The position numbers were made by a program, and so were the translations under genes. The notes under the pieces are model-generated. The model did no database searches and was not told the origin of the DNA. It saw only the letters and a program-made list of their open reading frames with translations. Positions 36,520 to 49,199 of a DNA stretch of 64,000 nucleotides are shown here, in pieces (position 1 is the first letter of the stretch; each line of letters opens with the position of its first letter). The DNA is from Lineus longissimus (lineage: Eukaryota; Nemertea; Pilidiophora; Heteronemertea; Lineidae): positions 13,084,001 through 13,148,000 of the forward strand of contig NC_088319.1 of assembly GCF_910592395.1 (NCBI RefSeq). Reading direction: 5' to 3'.

Positions 36520-38935
36520 TGGGTATAGGTAGGAAAACTTCAGACGTGTTGCTGCGACTTGGTCGGTGAACGATCAAATGACAATTAAAAGAAGCTCTGA
36601 AATGTAACAGTACCTTCACGGGCTCTTACACCTGCTGAGAAAGACGACGACCCACGTGGATGTCATCAATCCATTAATGCACGACTCGAAACATCATCGG
36701 ATGAGTTAAGTTCACTTTAAGGCCTTCCTTTGCGGGCTCCAATAGCCCTTTAGGCATATTCCACTGTAACAAAGACAGACCCAGCCTCTTTATGTAAATC
36801 TTTATTCTCCAAGCGAATAATGGGCGAATTTGCCAAAGAATCCAGGACATGGTGCGAGGAATCTTGTGGCGGCTTTAGAAAACAACAGAATAATTACAGT
36901 TGTTGGATAGAAAGTCAGAAAAAACCCATTAGGGTTTCATCGGCGTATATATGATTCGAACCGTCAATCTGCGCCCGCATCTCTCCAAAAAAAGTGTAAA
37001 ATGTGTGAAAGGCCAACGTCGTCGCCGCGAGATTTGTGTTACTTATCAGAATAATAAAGATAGAGTTCCGCTGATATTAAACAAGGAAACAATTCGAGCT
37101 GAGCTGATTGGGGACATATCCTATCCTATCTTTGGGTAGACAATAGTTATACATCAAGTTCGACATTGGCGAGTTTTTCTCCGTTTGGAGGGACAACCTG
37201 TTGTCAGGGAGAACCAGACAATGTGGCCAAAGTATCTGATCTTAAAGAAGGAAAAGGCAAAGTTTTACATCCAGGCAACCATTATATTCCTGGGATAGAA
37301 CACTGGCCTATGATGATAGAGTGGGAAAAGTTTTAACCCAAAATTCAGTTCTCAGTAGTTTTCCCCCAAAGATCAAATGGAGTGCTTAAAAAACAATAGT
37401 GGTCATCAACTGAAAATTGAAAATCAGCCAACAGGTTTTACAACTAGGATAAAGAAAGAAAGGGCAAGGTAGGGGAAGCATGCATGCCCATAATAAATTG
37501 TGGTATTTGTACCTGGTGCCTATGTAGTGAAACCAAGTACCAACACCATGCAAATGAGAAATATGAAAAATGAGAAAAATGCACAGCTTTTCATGGAGTC
37601 TGTCCCTGTAAAAGATGGGGGTCACTGGTTATTGCCTCTCAAACGTGATCCAAATTTTCACCTGAAAAACATAATATGCCATAAAAAATCCCCTGTTCAG
37701 TTGAAGGCGGTAATTTCTACATAAACCAAAGGTAAAAGGGGGCAGGATACATATAAATTTAGAAGTGCTTCCTTCTTTACAATCGACAATACCTGAACTA
37801 AAAACCTGAACAAACTGAAGAAGGAATTGTCCCTTTTTCTAATTTTGAATGGTCGTTAAATTTTTTTATCGCATCTCTGATCTTGCTGATGGTGAAGCCA
37901 ATTCCTGTGAAACGCGGACAAATTCTACAAACAAATACAAATACACCCTATTATACGACTCTTCCTAAATCAAATAGCCGGGCGTGGTAGAATCTTTCGA
38001 GATTTTTATGAGATTTTTTCAACATCCCAATCCCATTTTTCTGAATTGGAGGTGCTGCTGCCAAGGAAGTTTTTTTTTCAAAAATGTTAAAAACCTCTTT
38101 AAAAATTCATAAATTTTTCTAAAACAGCAAAAAGTTGCATACCTACTTTTTTTGTCAATGATCTAGGTTAATCCACTTCAATCCAAAAAGTGTTATATCC
38201 AAAAATATGAGATGTATTCGCAAAGTGAGTATGTCATGACTACAGAGAAACACTGGACACCACCAAGCTTTCCTCACCCCTTCTAACTTCTAAAGTGAGA
38301 GGGTCGGGCCTGACGGGGTACGGGCAAAAAAGAACCCATGGGTCTCCCTGGGTTTAATGAAATCAGGGTGACACTGAGTCCAGCTATTTCAAGACGAAAA
38401 CCCTCATGGCAATGTCCAAACACAATTGAAAATTTCACTGAACAAATACAGGGAATGCGTTGTCAAATATTGTTAACGATTTCATAAAAATTGACTTTTT
38501 ATATCATTTGTTAAATCGAGTGAAAATAATCTGGGGATTTTCGCACCTATTTTTGATTTTCTTTCTTTGTTCTGTATTTTTACTGTCCCCTTTGGATTTC
38601 TCAACAATAGGATGATCATGCATCGGTCAAAGCTATCCTTGACCCATTGCACTCTGACTGCCTCTGAGGAGGAAATGTTTTTCAGTATCAAAATCAAACT
38701 TAATGAACATTTGAACATTTAACAATGTTATAAGGACTGGCTTTATTTTGTCATGACTAAAGCTCGGCCCAGAACAGAAAAACTGTATTATGACCTTTAA
38801 CTTCAGAATTGACAGAAATATTTTTCCAGTTAAAGTTTTAGGCTAATGGTCCGACACCAACTGCGGCAGACTTCACACGTTAACCCTGGTCTATCCCAAA
38901 ACATTTCTGACCTCAGATGACCTGCTCAATCAGCG
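36520..38935. other. No supported gene
   Basis: A 62-codon plus-strand frame at 36951-37139 is rich in charged residues (KGQRRRREICVTYQNNKDR) but has no convincing splice flanks. The frame at 37500-37724 likewise lacks support. The rest is AT-rich. Confidence 0.3.
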
Positions 38936-38939
38936 CTGC

Positions 38940-39090
38940 ATCCTAAGCATTTCTTCCCATTATCTATACACTCAGGTGAAGTAAGGCAAAGTAGCCAAAG
39001 AGACTTGCCAAGACTCCCATACAGACTGTGGGGTACGAACCAAGGACCTCCAGACTGCTAACCATGAGCTTGAGCCACTAGACCTTAGTA
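38940..39090 (-). mobile_element. SINE with tRNA-like head (minus strand)
   Basis: On the minus strand an A-box-like TAGTGGCTCAAGCTCATGG (39080-39062) is followed by GGTTAGCAGTCTGGAGG and a B-box-like GGTTCGTACCC (39041-39031). The anticodon arm is mostly missing, so it is not a tRNA gene. Downstream the body reads TTTGGCTACTTTGCCTTACT then TCACCTGAGTGTATA, a word order I associate with tRNA-derived SINEs of marine invertebrates. The 3' end is not clearly delimited and may extend below 38940. Confidence 0.5.
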
Positions 39091-39094
39091 GCTT

Positions 39095-40425
39095 CTTGGG
39101 TTGTTTTATTTGCAAAAAGGAATCAGGACTTTTCATTCTCCTAAAACAGTCCTTTTGATTGTTTCTAAAATCTGCTTAACAAAACAAAGCCCTGCAGTGA
39201 GAGAATAGAACTATAGGCTAGTAGTAGTACTGCAAGCATAGCCATGAATACTGTCCTTCAGCCGAGCTATCCTTAGTAACAATATTCTTCCTATGCGGAT
39301 ATTTTTGTCACGTCTACCAACCTGACCCAAACTGACCATACGCATATTTTGGCGCATTGCAAAGAATTCTCGATGACGTGAAGATGAGGCGGCACCTCCA
39401 GAATACAGGATGGTTGATCAATAAACGAAGTAAAATCGGTGGTCACAAACGATGCCACTGGTGTCAAGGGGTCGGATTGGTTACAAGGAATGCTGGAGCC
39501 GTAGATGCTCAAGAGGTATACTGAGGAAAATCGTAAGGAGCTAGGGTTATCGGAAAAGTGAAAGGGGGGGGCTCAGTTTTTATGCAACCTGCATCGACTG
39601 AGAGCCTCCAGGAACTAAGAGCTAATTCAACAATGTTGTGGGGTGGGAAGTTCTTAGATGCTCAAGGATGCATAGTTCGACTTTTATGGACTACAAGAGC
39701 CACAAGGAGCAATGGTTTTCACCTTTGCTGCAGCAGCAGCCAAGCTGTCGAATAGTCTTCTAAGATTTTAGTACATGAAATCAAGTCAGGTTTCAAGCAC
39801 TTTCAACAGAATTTTCTGAGGGGCACTAATAGATAAAGAACTTTATTATCATTATCATTATCAGTGATTTCTGTGTTCAAAGCCATCTATGAGCCACACC
39901 GATCACCAATAGCAGCTCTACCTAAGGCTTCCAATTTATGTCTGATCGAACTTTGCCTATCTCTGGTGAGTTTCTGTAACACAGCAGATAACAGCATTAT
40001 TTTTTCAACTTGTCATCACCATCACATCACGGTCAAGTGATTACATCGTGAGCCAAAAATCTCGCATTTAGCCATTCGATCATTCGAGCGAAGCTTATTT
40101 CGTTGCAAAATAACGTCATTCATATTACTGCACGCCTGTTCGTCTTACGTGATCGGCAAGATTCGTCCCTCATTAAACCTCTAACCCAGGTCAATTAATT
40201 AGCAGGATCTGTGCACCTGGACCCCGGGATTTGCATATTCTAGTGTGCTTTTGTTATTCAAGAGTCAACATTCCAGGTAACTGATACGATTTACTGTTCT
40301 ACTTCTTTTTTATCAATAGGAATAACTTCCTTGTCCAAATTCTATAATAATAGCATTTTCAATAGTGCTTGTTGCATCCGCTTTTTTACATTTTGCACAC
40401 ACTTAAAGGTCACATTCCTTAAAAT
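39095..40425. other. No gene recognised; short TTATCA repeat at 39842
   Basis: A small (TTATCA)n run lies at about 39842-39863. The frame at 39558-39755 lacks splice support. Otherwise ordinary sequence. Confidence 0.35.
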
Positions 40426-40429
40426 AATA

Positions 40430-40650
40430 AAATAATTGAATTTGAAAATGCCAAATTGTGTGAACACATACTGAACTGATTACATTTCAACAATGCTGTT
40501 GTCAAGACCAATATACAAATACTATGGAATACCAGGTTTTAGAAAATTTGCATACAGAACTGCATATGGCATTGTGTACAACTGCATTTTTATTTTCCTG
40601 AGCCACCAGTAAATATGAATGGTCTACCCTTTGAATGAAATAGTTCATCC
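40430..40650 (+). repeat. Interspersed repeat family R1, most complete copy
   Basis: Contiguous order: AATTGAATTTGAAAATGCCA, TTTCAACAATGCTGTTG, CCAATATACAAATACTATGG, AAATTTGCATACAGAACTGC, TATGGCATTGTGTACAACTG, TTTTTATTTTCCTGAGCCAC, and GAATGGTCTACCC. The copies at 16.6-17.0, 23.9 and 29.9 kb share these blocks in the same order. No ORF and no terminal inverted repeat was noticed, so class is unknown (SINE-like or MITE-like). Confidence 0.55.
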
Positions 40651-41170
40651 GAGGCAAGAGGCATTTTGCATCCTGGTTGTTTACCTCATTTTACCAAGAA
40701 TTGTAAGCCGATTTCAAAGAAAATGTCAGCTTCCAATATCAATGCTTTGCATAGTGGGTTGACCGGATATCAAGAAGTATGCTTATCACAAATAAGTGGC
40801 ACCCAGAAGTTTTCCTCGCTTTGTCAATTTCCTAGCAAATGAGATGTTTTAATTGCTGCAACATGCAACCATTATCGCTGCTATGAGTGACCAAAAGAAT
40901 GCATGTCAGTGTATTAAACAAGTTATCGCTGGGTTTAATATTTATTGTAGATAGCAATGATGACTTTTCTTGTTGCAAGCACCCAAGATGAACCCCGGCA
41001 CACATGATAGTTCTGTCTCATGTGAAAGGTATCACAGGCAGCTACAAGAACAAAAATTCATTTGGAGGGCGTTTATTCTTCCATGGGATCACATTGAACC
41101 ATTTTTTTACAATTTCTGCCCTCCTATCTTGGAAGAGGAGGTTGCCACCTATCCTAGACAGGTTCAGCAT

Positions 41171-41358
41171 ACAGTAGAACCTCTCTATTAAGGACACCCG
41201 TGAGACGTACTGCCAGATGCTATACTTAATTGAGAGATGTCCTGATATGGAGAGGTAAACCTTAATTGAAACAAGATATTTTGGACCAAATGCATTACCC
41301 TCAATAGAGAGGTGGTCCTCAGTAGAAGGGGGTTCCCTGGAAAAGGAGGTTTCACTGT
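41171..41358. mobile_element. ACAGTRRAACC palindromic repeat, complete copy (~188 bp)
   Basis: The left end ACAGTAGAACCTCT (41171-41184) and the reverse complement of the right end, ACAGTGAAACCTCC (41345-41358), match at 11 of 14. Inside, CTCTCTATTAAGGACACC is mirrored by a segment whose complement reads CCTCTCTATTGAGGGT. Repeats with these ends are common in invertebrate genomes as short non-autonomous palindromic elements. Confidence 0.6.
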
Positions 41359-41359
41359 T

Positions 41360-42210
41360 TCATAGGAAATGTAGTATTTTTTCGCTGCCGACTCTGCTGT
41401 GATCCTGCTGTGATCCGATTGACGCTAGGTCAGGTTTACCAATTAGCACCAAATGAACGCTACTTGTGATTAGCGCGCAGGAAATAATTAAGATTAGGAC
41501 AAGAACTGGCGGCTTCTCGGAGGAGGTGATCATCATCTGGTACATGCCGACGTGGAACGTGGGACATGACAAAAAATTTCCTTGCAGAGAAAATAGGTTC
41601 TGAAGGATGGATATACGCACAACGACGGTGGATCGGCATGCTTGATATCAATATAACAGGCCTACTACTCCTTGATGGTAACTTGCCAACAAATGTCTTA
41701 AAGATTGCAATAATTATCCACAATTAATTAACTTACCCATTAAACAATAGCAGAGTACGATCACCGGATCTCGAAATTATTGTCTGTTATCTGTGTCACG
41801 CTTTAAATTATTGTTTCCGCTAGCTGCGAATAGCAGGAAGTCATTTGCAGCAAGTCATTGGGTTTTTCTTGAAATTTTCTCTCACATTGCATTCATATTT
41901 ATGATGAGTCAGCAAAATAACACTTTCTCCATGATAATGTTTCCGAAACAAAAACTGATGCTGATGAATTAAATTTTTCAACATCAAGTTGTAAAATATG
42001 TGTTTGATATCTCAAAAACAAAAACACCCCTCAAGTTGAAGTCCATCACCTTTATTCACTGTAGCTGAAAATGCCTCCACCATAATTACACTTTCTCCAT
42101 GTCACCCTAAATGACAATGATGGTTGTAAAATATTCATCTAATCATCGGATGTCTAATCTACGGTGCAGGAAGCAAGTCAAAGATGATGTGAGCTGAGGT
42201 TGTCGACTCA
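41360..42210. other. No gene recognised
   Basis: Overlapping minus-strand frames at 41360-41723 have no splice support. Confidence 0.35.
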
Positions 42211-42214
42211 GTTC

Positions 42215-42560
42215 AGGTGAAGGTGATTGTGGCAGCAAAATGTTGCGGGGAGGGAAAGTTGGTGAGAGTGCGCACAGGCTGAGGGGTCATGGTCACTACA
42301 GCACCATCTTCTCTTGCACTTGCACTGAGGTGGTAATGCACGTCACTGCATGCAGGTTCAGCACTGCTCTTATAGGGCCAAGTGACTCTGAGAGATCCAT
42401 GTTTGCAGCAAGTGAGGCAGGGAGGGAACGTTGGTGATGGTGTGCAGAGGCAGAGAGGGGTCAAGGTCAAATGGATTGGAACTTAGCAATGGTATACTGG
42501 GCTAGACTGGCAGGGGCAAGGTCACTGGGGTGAAGGTCATTCCGGCAGCAGGAGAAAGTA
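42215..42560. repeat. Diverged GC-richer local repeat (~172 bp offset)
   Basis: GCGGGGAGGGAAAGTTGGTG with AGAGTGCGCACAGGCTGAGG (about 42244-42283) is matched by GCAGGGAGGGAACGTTGGTG with ATGGTGTGCAGAGGCAGAGA (about 42418-42457). GTGAAGGTGATTGTGGCAGC (42218) is also matched by GTGAAGGTCATTCCGGCAGC (42531). Frames open on both strands here derive from this. Confidence 0.5.
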
Positions 42561-43171
42561 AGCATAGAACATTAGGGAGAAAAAAATGCCCTTTTTTTAA
42601 CCTTTTCGGATTTCTTTCTGTTTTTAGGGTTGTATTCATGTCAAGAGCATCAATCACCACAACAGTGCAAAAGAATGTTTGTAATCAATTGTAGTAATCA
42701 TCCAACATAAATCACGCCAACTGAAGCCTCATAAAACCAATCTGAAGGACACCACCATTTTTTATCGCTCATTCACAATTTTTTTCTTCATGCTTTAATA
42801 CACTGCACGACTCTCGTATTTCTACTTAAGGTCCTTTAGATTTTGCCAGGATATGACCGTGATCTCGAAGGTCAACAATGATACCACCATAAATGGACCA
42901 AACTTTTGCGTAGATCAAGGTCAAGGTAGTATCTCACTGGTAGAAGGATTTCCCATGAACATGGGATGGAACTGAAAGCTAATGAAAAAAAACAGCTTGG
43001 ATATCAGTGTTTTTCCAGGGGATGGAAAGAACAGATTGCTGAAGACAGTGATCATGATTAAATGTTTATGTTTACGCCGATGCAGTGTTCATCTTTACAA
43101 GGGCCCCAACATCATCTGAAGTCGGCCCTTATGTTAACCCAAGATTTTAAACCCATGCTTGAGGCAGAAGG

Positions 43172-43430
43172 GAGTCATTTTCAACATCCTTCCCAATCAG
43201 CATAATCATTGCGCTTACTGACTAAGCTGAACAGCACTAAGTCCCTTTTTCATAAAAACCATCCTTAACAAGCAGGCGCAGAGTCATTCTCAATTACCCT
43301 ATTTGCATAAACATATTCACCAACTCTAGTTGAACAACCCTGAATCTCTTTCCTGCTAAACTCTTGCTATCAGCAACATCAGACAGGTCAGAGTCATTTT
43401 TAATGATCCTATTTGCATAAATGCATTCAT
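43172..43430. repeat. ~110 bp tandem repeat, three diverged copies with octamer motifs
   Basis: GAGTCATT begins copies at 43172, 43281 and 43391 (offsets 109 and 110). Copies 2 and 3 share GAGTCATT, a variable stretch, CCTATTTGCATAAA, then CATTC/TATTC. ATTTGCAT, the exact POU octamer, is present in copies 2 and 3. Confidence 0.55.
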
Positions 43431-43434
43431 GTCG

Positions 43435-44785
43435 CTGACACCAAGGGTCCTAACATTGCCAAAAGCCCTTTCCCTGTGCAAGTCTATGTAAAATCAAGCA
43501 GACCAAATGCAACATACATCAATGTACACAAATGTACACAAAACCTACATCATTCTTCTCCAACTTTAACAAACCCTAGAATATGCCATGCAGCTTTATC
43601 CCTGCTCATTCATAAGCGTTTTACCATGTTCCCTTTAGGCGGGAATCATCAACCCTTCCTATTGAGACTCTGTCAATACAGATGGTCGCTACGCTGAACT
43701 ATTTAACTCAGGGACAACTCTGGCATGAGATATATGTGGGGTTTTCATGCAAAAATGGCTTCCAGTTCGACCGTGACTTCTCACAACAGGATCACTGCAG
43801 TGATGTCCAAATCTCAAGCAAAATTACTTGGTTATAGAGACGTCTATTAGTCTCTCGTCGACCATCGATTACAAAACATTGTATACAGAAATCATCAGTT
43901 CAACATCCAAATTACTTTAATTGGCAATATATAAGGAGGAATATTGAGAAAGTCAAGAAATGATATATAATAGCTAAAGAAATTTACAACTTAGACTAGA
44001 CAAAAGACCTGCCTGTTCAAAGACACAATGCTTGCCATATCAAGGATAGGCAAGTCTGTCCACAGGCAGACAGCATGCTAGACTTAGAATATGGATGCCT
44101 GTCCATGGCAAAAATGCATGCCACAACTGGTAACACTGATCACAGAGGAGATGAGCTTCAAGAAGAAAATGCCCAAAGACAGAATGAAACTAACGGAAAA
44201 AGATTGTTTTACGATTATGCTGTCATCTGGTAATGACAATCCAGAAACATTTCCACGGATCAAAATATTGTTCTAATCCTAAATCTACATTAATCTGTAT
44301 TTCCAAGGAGAGCTGGTTGGAAACATTGCAAGACCCCATGGATAATTGTATAGTTTTCAGTTCGAGTTTTGATTGCAATGCAGATGCGTTAAATGTACCT
44401 CCAAAAGTTACACCAAATGCTGGTGGAATCAATATTCATCAATATTCTTGGACGCACCTTCACAGGTACTCTGCAAAGTCCTAAATATAAATTTTGAAAC
44501 CCAGCATTTTCTCTCTTATCCCTCTACTGCCAAAACAAGGGAATGTTAGGGGTATAAATAGATGTCGACTATAAAATTAGGTACTTCAGATAATATATTT
44601 TTCACAAACCAAGACACAATTTTTTTGTTACTGACATCAATAATTAGGTAACTAATGATCAATAATAGATATCACTCCTGCCAAATACTCAAGTCCAGTA
44701 CGTGATGCTATGTCTATGTGAGCCAAGAATCCGTTAACAGTAACACAGACGAGACCCGTTTTTTGTGCTGAGCTTGAGAGTACTG
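43435..44785. other. No supported gene
   Basis: Short frames at 43413-43697 (plus), 44091-44276 (plus) and overlapping 44223-44484 (both strands). None has supporting splice sites or recognisable motifs. Confidence 0.3.
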
Positions 44786-44788
44786 ATA

Positions 44789-44962
44789 GCATGAAACCTC
44801 CCTTAGTAGGACACCCTCTCATATAAGGACACTGATTAACGTTCTTAATTTGTCATTTGCATTCAATTTGACCTCCATTGACCTATGTAATCAGGACACC
44901 TCGCTATTAAGGACAGCTTTTTCAAGACCCAATGGTGTCTCCTTTAGAGAGATTTTACTGTA
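44789..44962. mobile_element. ACAGTRRAACC palindromic repeat, second copy
   Basis: Starts ATGAAACCTCCCTTAGTAGG and contains ATAAGGACACT and CTCGCTATTAAGGACAG. It ends GAGATTTTACTGT, the reverse complement of ACAGTAAAATCTC. The left ACAGT is lost or diverged. Same family as 41.17 kb by shared internal AGGACAC blocks and mirror organisation. Confidence 0.5.
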
Positions 44963-44964
44963 CT

Positions 44965-47900
44965 TCCGTGCCAAAAAGACTTGTACATAGCAGTCTGAAG
45001 ATTGTGTACAATACTCTCTGTTCAATCTAGCACGAAATAAACCCAATAACATTCCTCCTTATCGAGATCTGTTTTCACCAGAGAGCCCTTAACAGCAGAA
45101 AAAACGTGGCTATATAATGGCCCTTGCTCCAGGCATGTAATACCAAATCAATCAACTTATCAATTCGTGACCGTGGACGCAAAAAATTGCGTACCTATCG
45201 TGCAATGCACAGAGATACACAGCACAAGGAGATACTACAAACCATAATCGCCAGCTAGTGCATTTTTTACACAGGAAATGGTATCTTGGCATGGAAAATG
45301 CACATTTAGCCCCCCGGCACTTCGCATGGAAGCATTTTCTGCGGAATTACTGCTGCAAGACTGAATTGGGAGGATTCTGGCCATGGCTGCGGAAACAGGA
45401 GTAGTTGAGCAATTGATGCTGGATTGAACAATTGAGGGGCATGGCCATGCTATTGATTTTTAATTATTTTTGACCATTTTATACTTTTTCCAAGTCACTT
45501 TGCACTTTTACAGCATTGGTCACTTCTCATTGGTCAATTGAAGAGAAATCATCAGGAAATGGAAATACTTCACGGGCAAACATCCAGTCGTTAATTGATT
45601 TAAATGCTAAATGAAAACTCATATCTCGAAGATTTTTGAGGACCCGTCAGGTAATTTGTAAGAATTCTCATCAGTGGGACATGAAACGTACCCAACGAAC
45701 CTTCTGGCAGAGACCCTGAATAGAGATTTACACCAACAACTCCTTGTGTTACTTCTCATTTTGCACTTGCAGACAGAGTTTTAGATTACTTTGTGCATTG
45801 CTGACATCTCGTTTGTGATTGTCATGACTAGCCCAATGTATGCGACCACAAAAGACAGGTTGTGGTTGCCTCATCTGACACACAAAGTAAAACATCAGAT
45901 AACCGTGCAGCACTAATCACAAATTAAAACCAAGGAACAGGCAGAACACGGCATTTACTTAAGACTGTTTGACTATTATCAGTTGATTCACACAAGTTAA
46001 TCTTTTGTTAATGAAACGTATTTTCTTTTTGCACTTTACTGTCCATATCAAAATTGATGTACAGTACCCTAAAAATATCCTCAAAATATCTTAAAAAGAA
46101 TTTTTGAACGAATCTATAGTTATTTAATGAATCTTATCAGGCCTTAATTGTACATTGTATTATCCAGGAATAAACAATACAAATCACAGAGCGACAGACA
46201 TTATAAAAGTTTAAAACTGTAAAAAGAACATTTTTTGAAATCACGTGATCACCAAAGTTCACCTTATCCTTAACCTCAGCAGCGCTAGTTCAATATTCGC
46301 AGCGTTTTTTAAGATGCTGTGCAATCTTCCTGCCACATGCTACTCCCAGCCTCCCATGCATCGTTTGCTGCAGCACGAAGCTGTCGCCATGGTTACCGTA
46401 GATCCATCCAAACAGGCAGAAAGGATTCGAAAATTTGTTTGTTGTGTTGGGCTCTTAGTGATGTAACCACTTTTTTGCAACTCAGTAAGTCTTGCTAAGA
46501 ACGTTGAGACAATGATAAATGATAACTATAATGAGACAAATATTCATTGACATTGTGACATTTTTATATTTTTATATTTTCACAAACAAGTAAATTTCTG
46601 GTCAAAAATGCTAGTATCAAATTAATTTTTTTATCTCATTGAATTAGTATTGTCCTCGATTCAATTATCCTTAATTAACTGTCATGTGACCAAACTTAAC
46701 AAAAATATTTTAAAACAAGAAGAAAACTTTATAGCAGAAAACGAGGCATTTTTTGTATGATTCACAAAATCCTACAGAACCTTGAGGGATTGAATAATAC
46801 AACCAAGGCTATTTCTAGAACACTCCTATGTTTTCAACATGATGACCAGCAACAATTTAGGCAGTCAAAAAAAACTTCGAGGGGATTACATAAACTTACT
46901 TATCGCACCTTCTTCACTCCAAAAGAACTGGAACAATATCGTTTTATTTGCATATAACGAAATGGCCAACTTTTCTTTAGATTTGGAAAAACGCTGCATT
47001 GGCCGTAGTTGTCAGTGTTGGTGCTGTGTTCATCTATCAAATGCATGGTTATCTCTAATTTGTGAACCGTGAGGTGAGAAGTACTTTTTGCATATAAAAA
47101 AATCAAGAAAGTCAGAAATTTTGTGCTCCCAAAACAGGCTGGTTAGGTAAATGAACTATTCAGGGAAACACCATGCCTATTATCAAGGGCTGAACTAGGC
47201 GCAAGACAGACCTGTTTAGCCCTTGACCTATTTTACCTTATTCATTTGAAACAAGAAATGAAGATAAACTGAACCTGGCAGTCACGAGGATACATTTATA
47301 GGAAATTATCACATCTATTCCCTTAGGGCTGATTTCAGGGCAGGTCAGACCTTTGAACCCACTGATCTCTCCTGAAGATGAAAGAGTAGCCAAGTCCCAA
47401 GATTCAGCCGAAGTTGGAGTCGGCAAAAGATTTTTCCTTCCAAATAAACTTTTCTGCAATTTCTAATGGGTCACATCGTCACAGCCCAAAACAATAAAAA
47501 CCAAAAATAAGAAAACTGCTAATACTACTGATATTTCATTTCTGTTTCATTTCACCTATTCCTTATTCATGTTTTACAGATGCCCAATCCCGAGAAATAG
47601 AGACTCTTATCAAAATGAAAACAATCCGCTACTATGCTCAAAACAAAACAAACCTTTGTTGAGCGAGGCAGGTTGTTCAGTTGTTGATGTAAGAGTCTTA
47701 CCTTCTATCTGATCATAATACAATGCGGATTACAGAACAAATCTCATTATGTTCAGATCAGAGTTATCATATGACAATCGGGGAGATTATTTGAAATATA
47801 TCCAACTTTTTGGCGTATTCTAGTGATTTGGGGCCATCAGTGGGCAGGTACTCTCTCATATTAACCCAACCCCTGGGGAATGACATGAAAAGATCTTCTG

Positions 47901-48780
47901 TGGATGTGGTCATGTCATTATGCAAGGTTTAGAGGTATACTGGAAGATTATAGATACATTGTAGCATTGTAATAATCTTATTGTGTATTTAGTGACTGTC
48001 ATCTCCTTAATGCGGAGGTACGACGTTTAAATCAATTGGCCCCCTGAGAATACTGATTGTATCTACCTCCTCCCTAGACATGGGTGACATCTTATTATCA
48101 GATCTGCCTTAAACATGGTGGCCTGTACTCCATAACTTGAGTAGGGCACACTCACAATTATATATTCAACTGGTATTTGTGCAATTGGAAATTTTCAAAT
48201 ACAATTACAAATCTTTTAAACATGGCCTGGGCCTTTAAGGCTTCGAGAGAAGAAAATCATAGTATAATAGAAACACTTTCAAAAATGTCAGACACTGTCT
48301 GCTCCCTGCAATATATAATACAAGGTTAAGGTTATGAGGTGTTCTACTGTAAAGGAACATGGATGCACACATACATTTGACAAACCTTTTCAGGTTAATT
48401 TTAGTGTCCATGCTAGGTATAACAATTTGTCTATTGAACTAAGCCTAATGTCTGTATCATACATGTACAATTATCATTGCCGAAAGCTCTCAGATATTGT
48501 CAGATGTTATACCTTATATCAGCCAGGGTGTTTATCATTGCCTCGATTCAATGGTCTAACTTTATGCCATGAAAGGCCTTTGCAATTTCTTGCCAATTTT
48601 CTTTCCAGGCTTCGTCTTCGCACGAAAAGTATGATGGAGGGCCTCATTTTTGCTTATACATGTTACTCACTCACAAGAAGTGAATTTCTTTAGGGCGGTA
48701 AGGGGCACAAGCTTTAGACTGTAAAAAATATCAAAGGTTATCTCATGATAGACAGCGTGACATTAATTGACACAGCCTTA
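44965..48780. other. Long stretch with no supported gene
   Basis: A 73-codon plus frame (46245-46466) and a 119-codon plus frame (48334-48693) exist without splice or codon support. GTCGCCATGGTTAC at 46383-46396 resembles an RFX site. A C14 tract followed by (CA)n lies at 48786-48810. Confidence 0.3.
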
Positions 48781-48964
48781 TGCTACCCCCCCCCCCCCCA
48801 CACACACACACAAGCATGATTGCACAGCCTGCAGACAAATATGGACAAGGACTAGTTCATGTGGAAGATTATGAACTTTCTACGATTCCCACAAAAAATG
48901 AAGGCAGGCTGCTGGTGCTAGTGACCATCGATGTGGCATCAACACCATTTTATCTACCACACAC

Positions 48965-49081
48965 CTGCTCTCATGCAAAGGCCAGGAAATTTTTTCATCC
49001 TCGGGCGTTGCGGAGAAATGTTCAGTGCATCGATATCATCGAGGAGGACGAGTGTAGGAGTATCTCGTATTATGTCTTCAG
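48965..49081 (-). CDS. Possible exon with a Walker-B-like LVLLDDID motif
   Basis: On the minus strand an acceptor-like ATTTTAACCCGTCATTAG (ending 49082) is followed by 117 bases that close with a donor-like GAGCAG|GTGTGT. The open frame reads EDIIRDTPTLVLLDDIDALN and continues KKFPGLCMRAG. The P-T-hydrophobic4-DD-I-D-A-L pattern resembles the Walker B segment of AAA+ ATPases. I found no Walker A exon (GxxGxGK[ST]) upstream or sensor-1 exon downstream. The plus strand is also open for 101 codons (48780-49085), so this may be coincidence. Confidence 0.2.
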
Positions 49082-49199
49082 CTAATGACGGGTTAAAATG
49101 ACATGACACGGTCGTTTTAATTAACATGAAAGTTTTAAACAAACTTCACTAATTACTCTAATTAGGTCTTACATCTTTAACCCTCTTGACGATTGTAGA

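Noticed and set aside
36945-37030. Minus-strand tRNA with GGTTCGAATC at about 36951
   Set aside because: Upstream bases do not form an acceptor or D arm and no A box is present.
48334-48693. 119-codon plus-strand ORF
   Set aside because: AT-driven codon choice, no recognised motif and no flanking splice signals.
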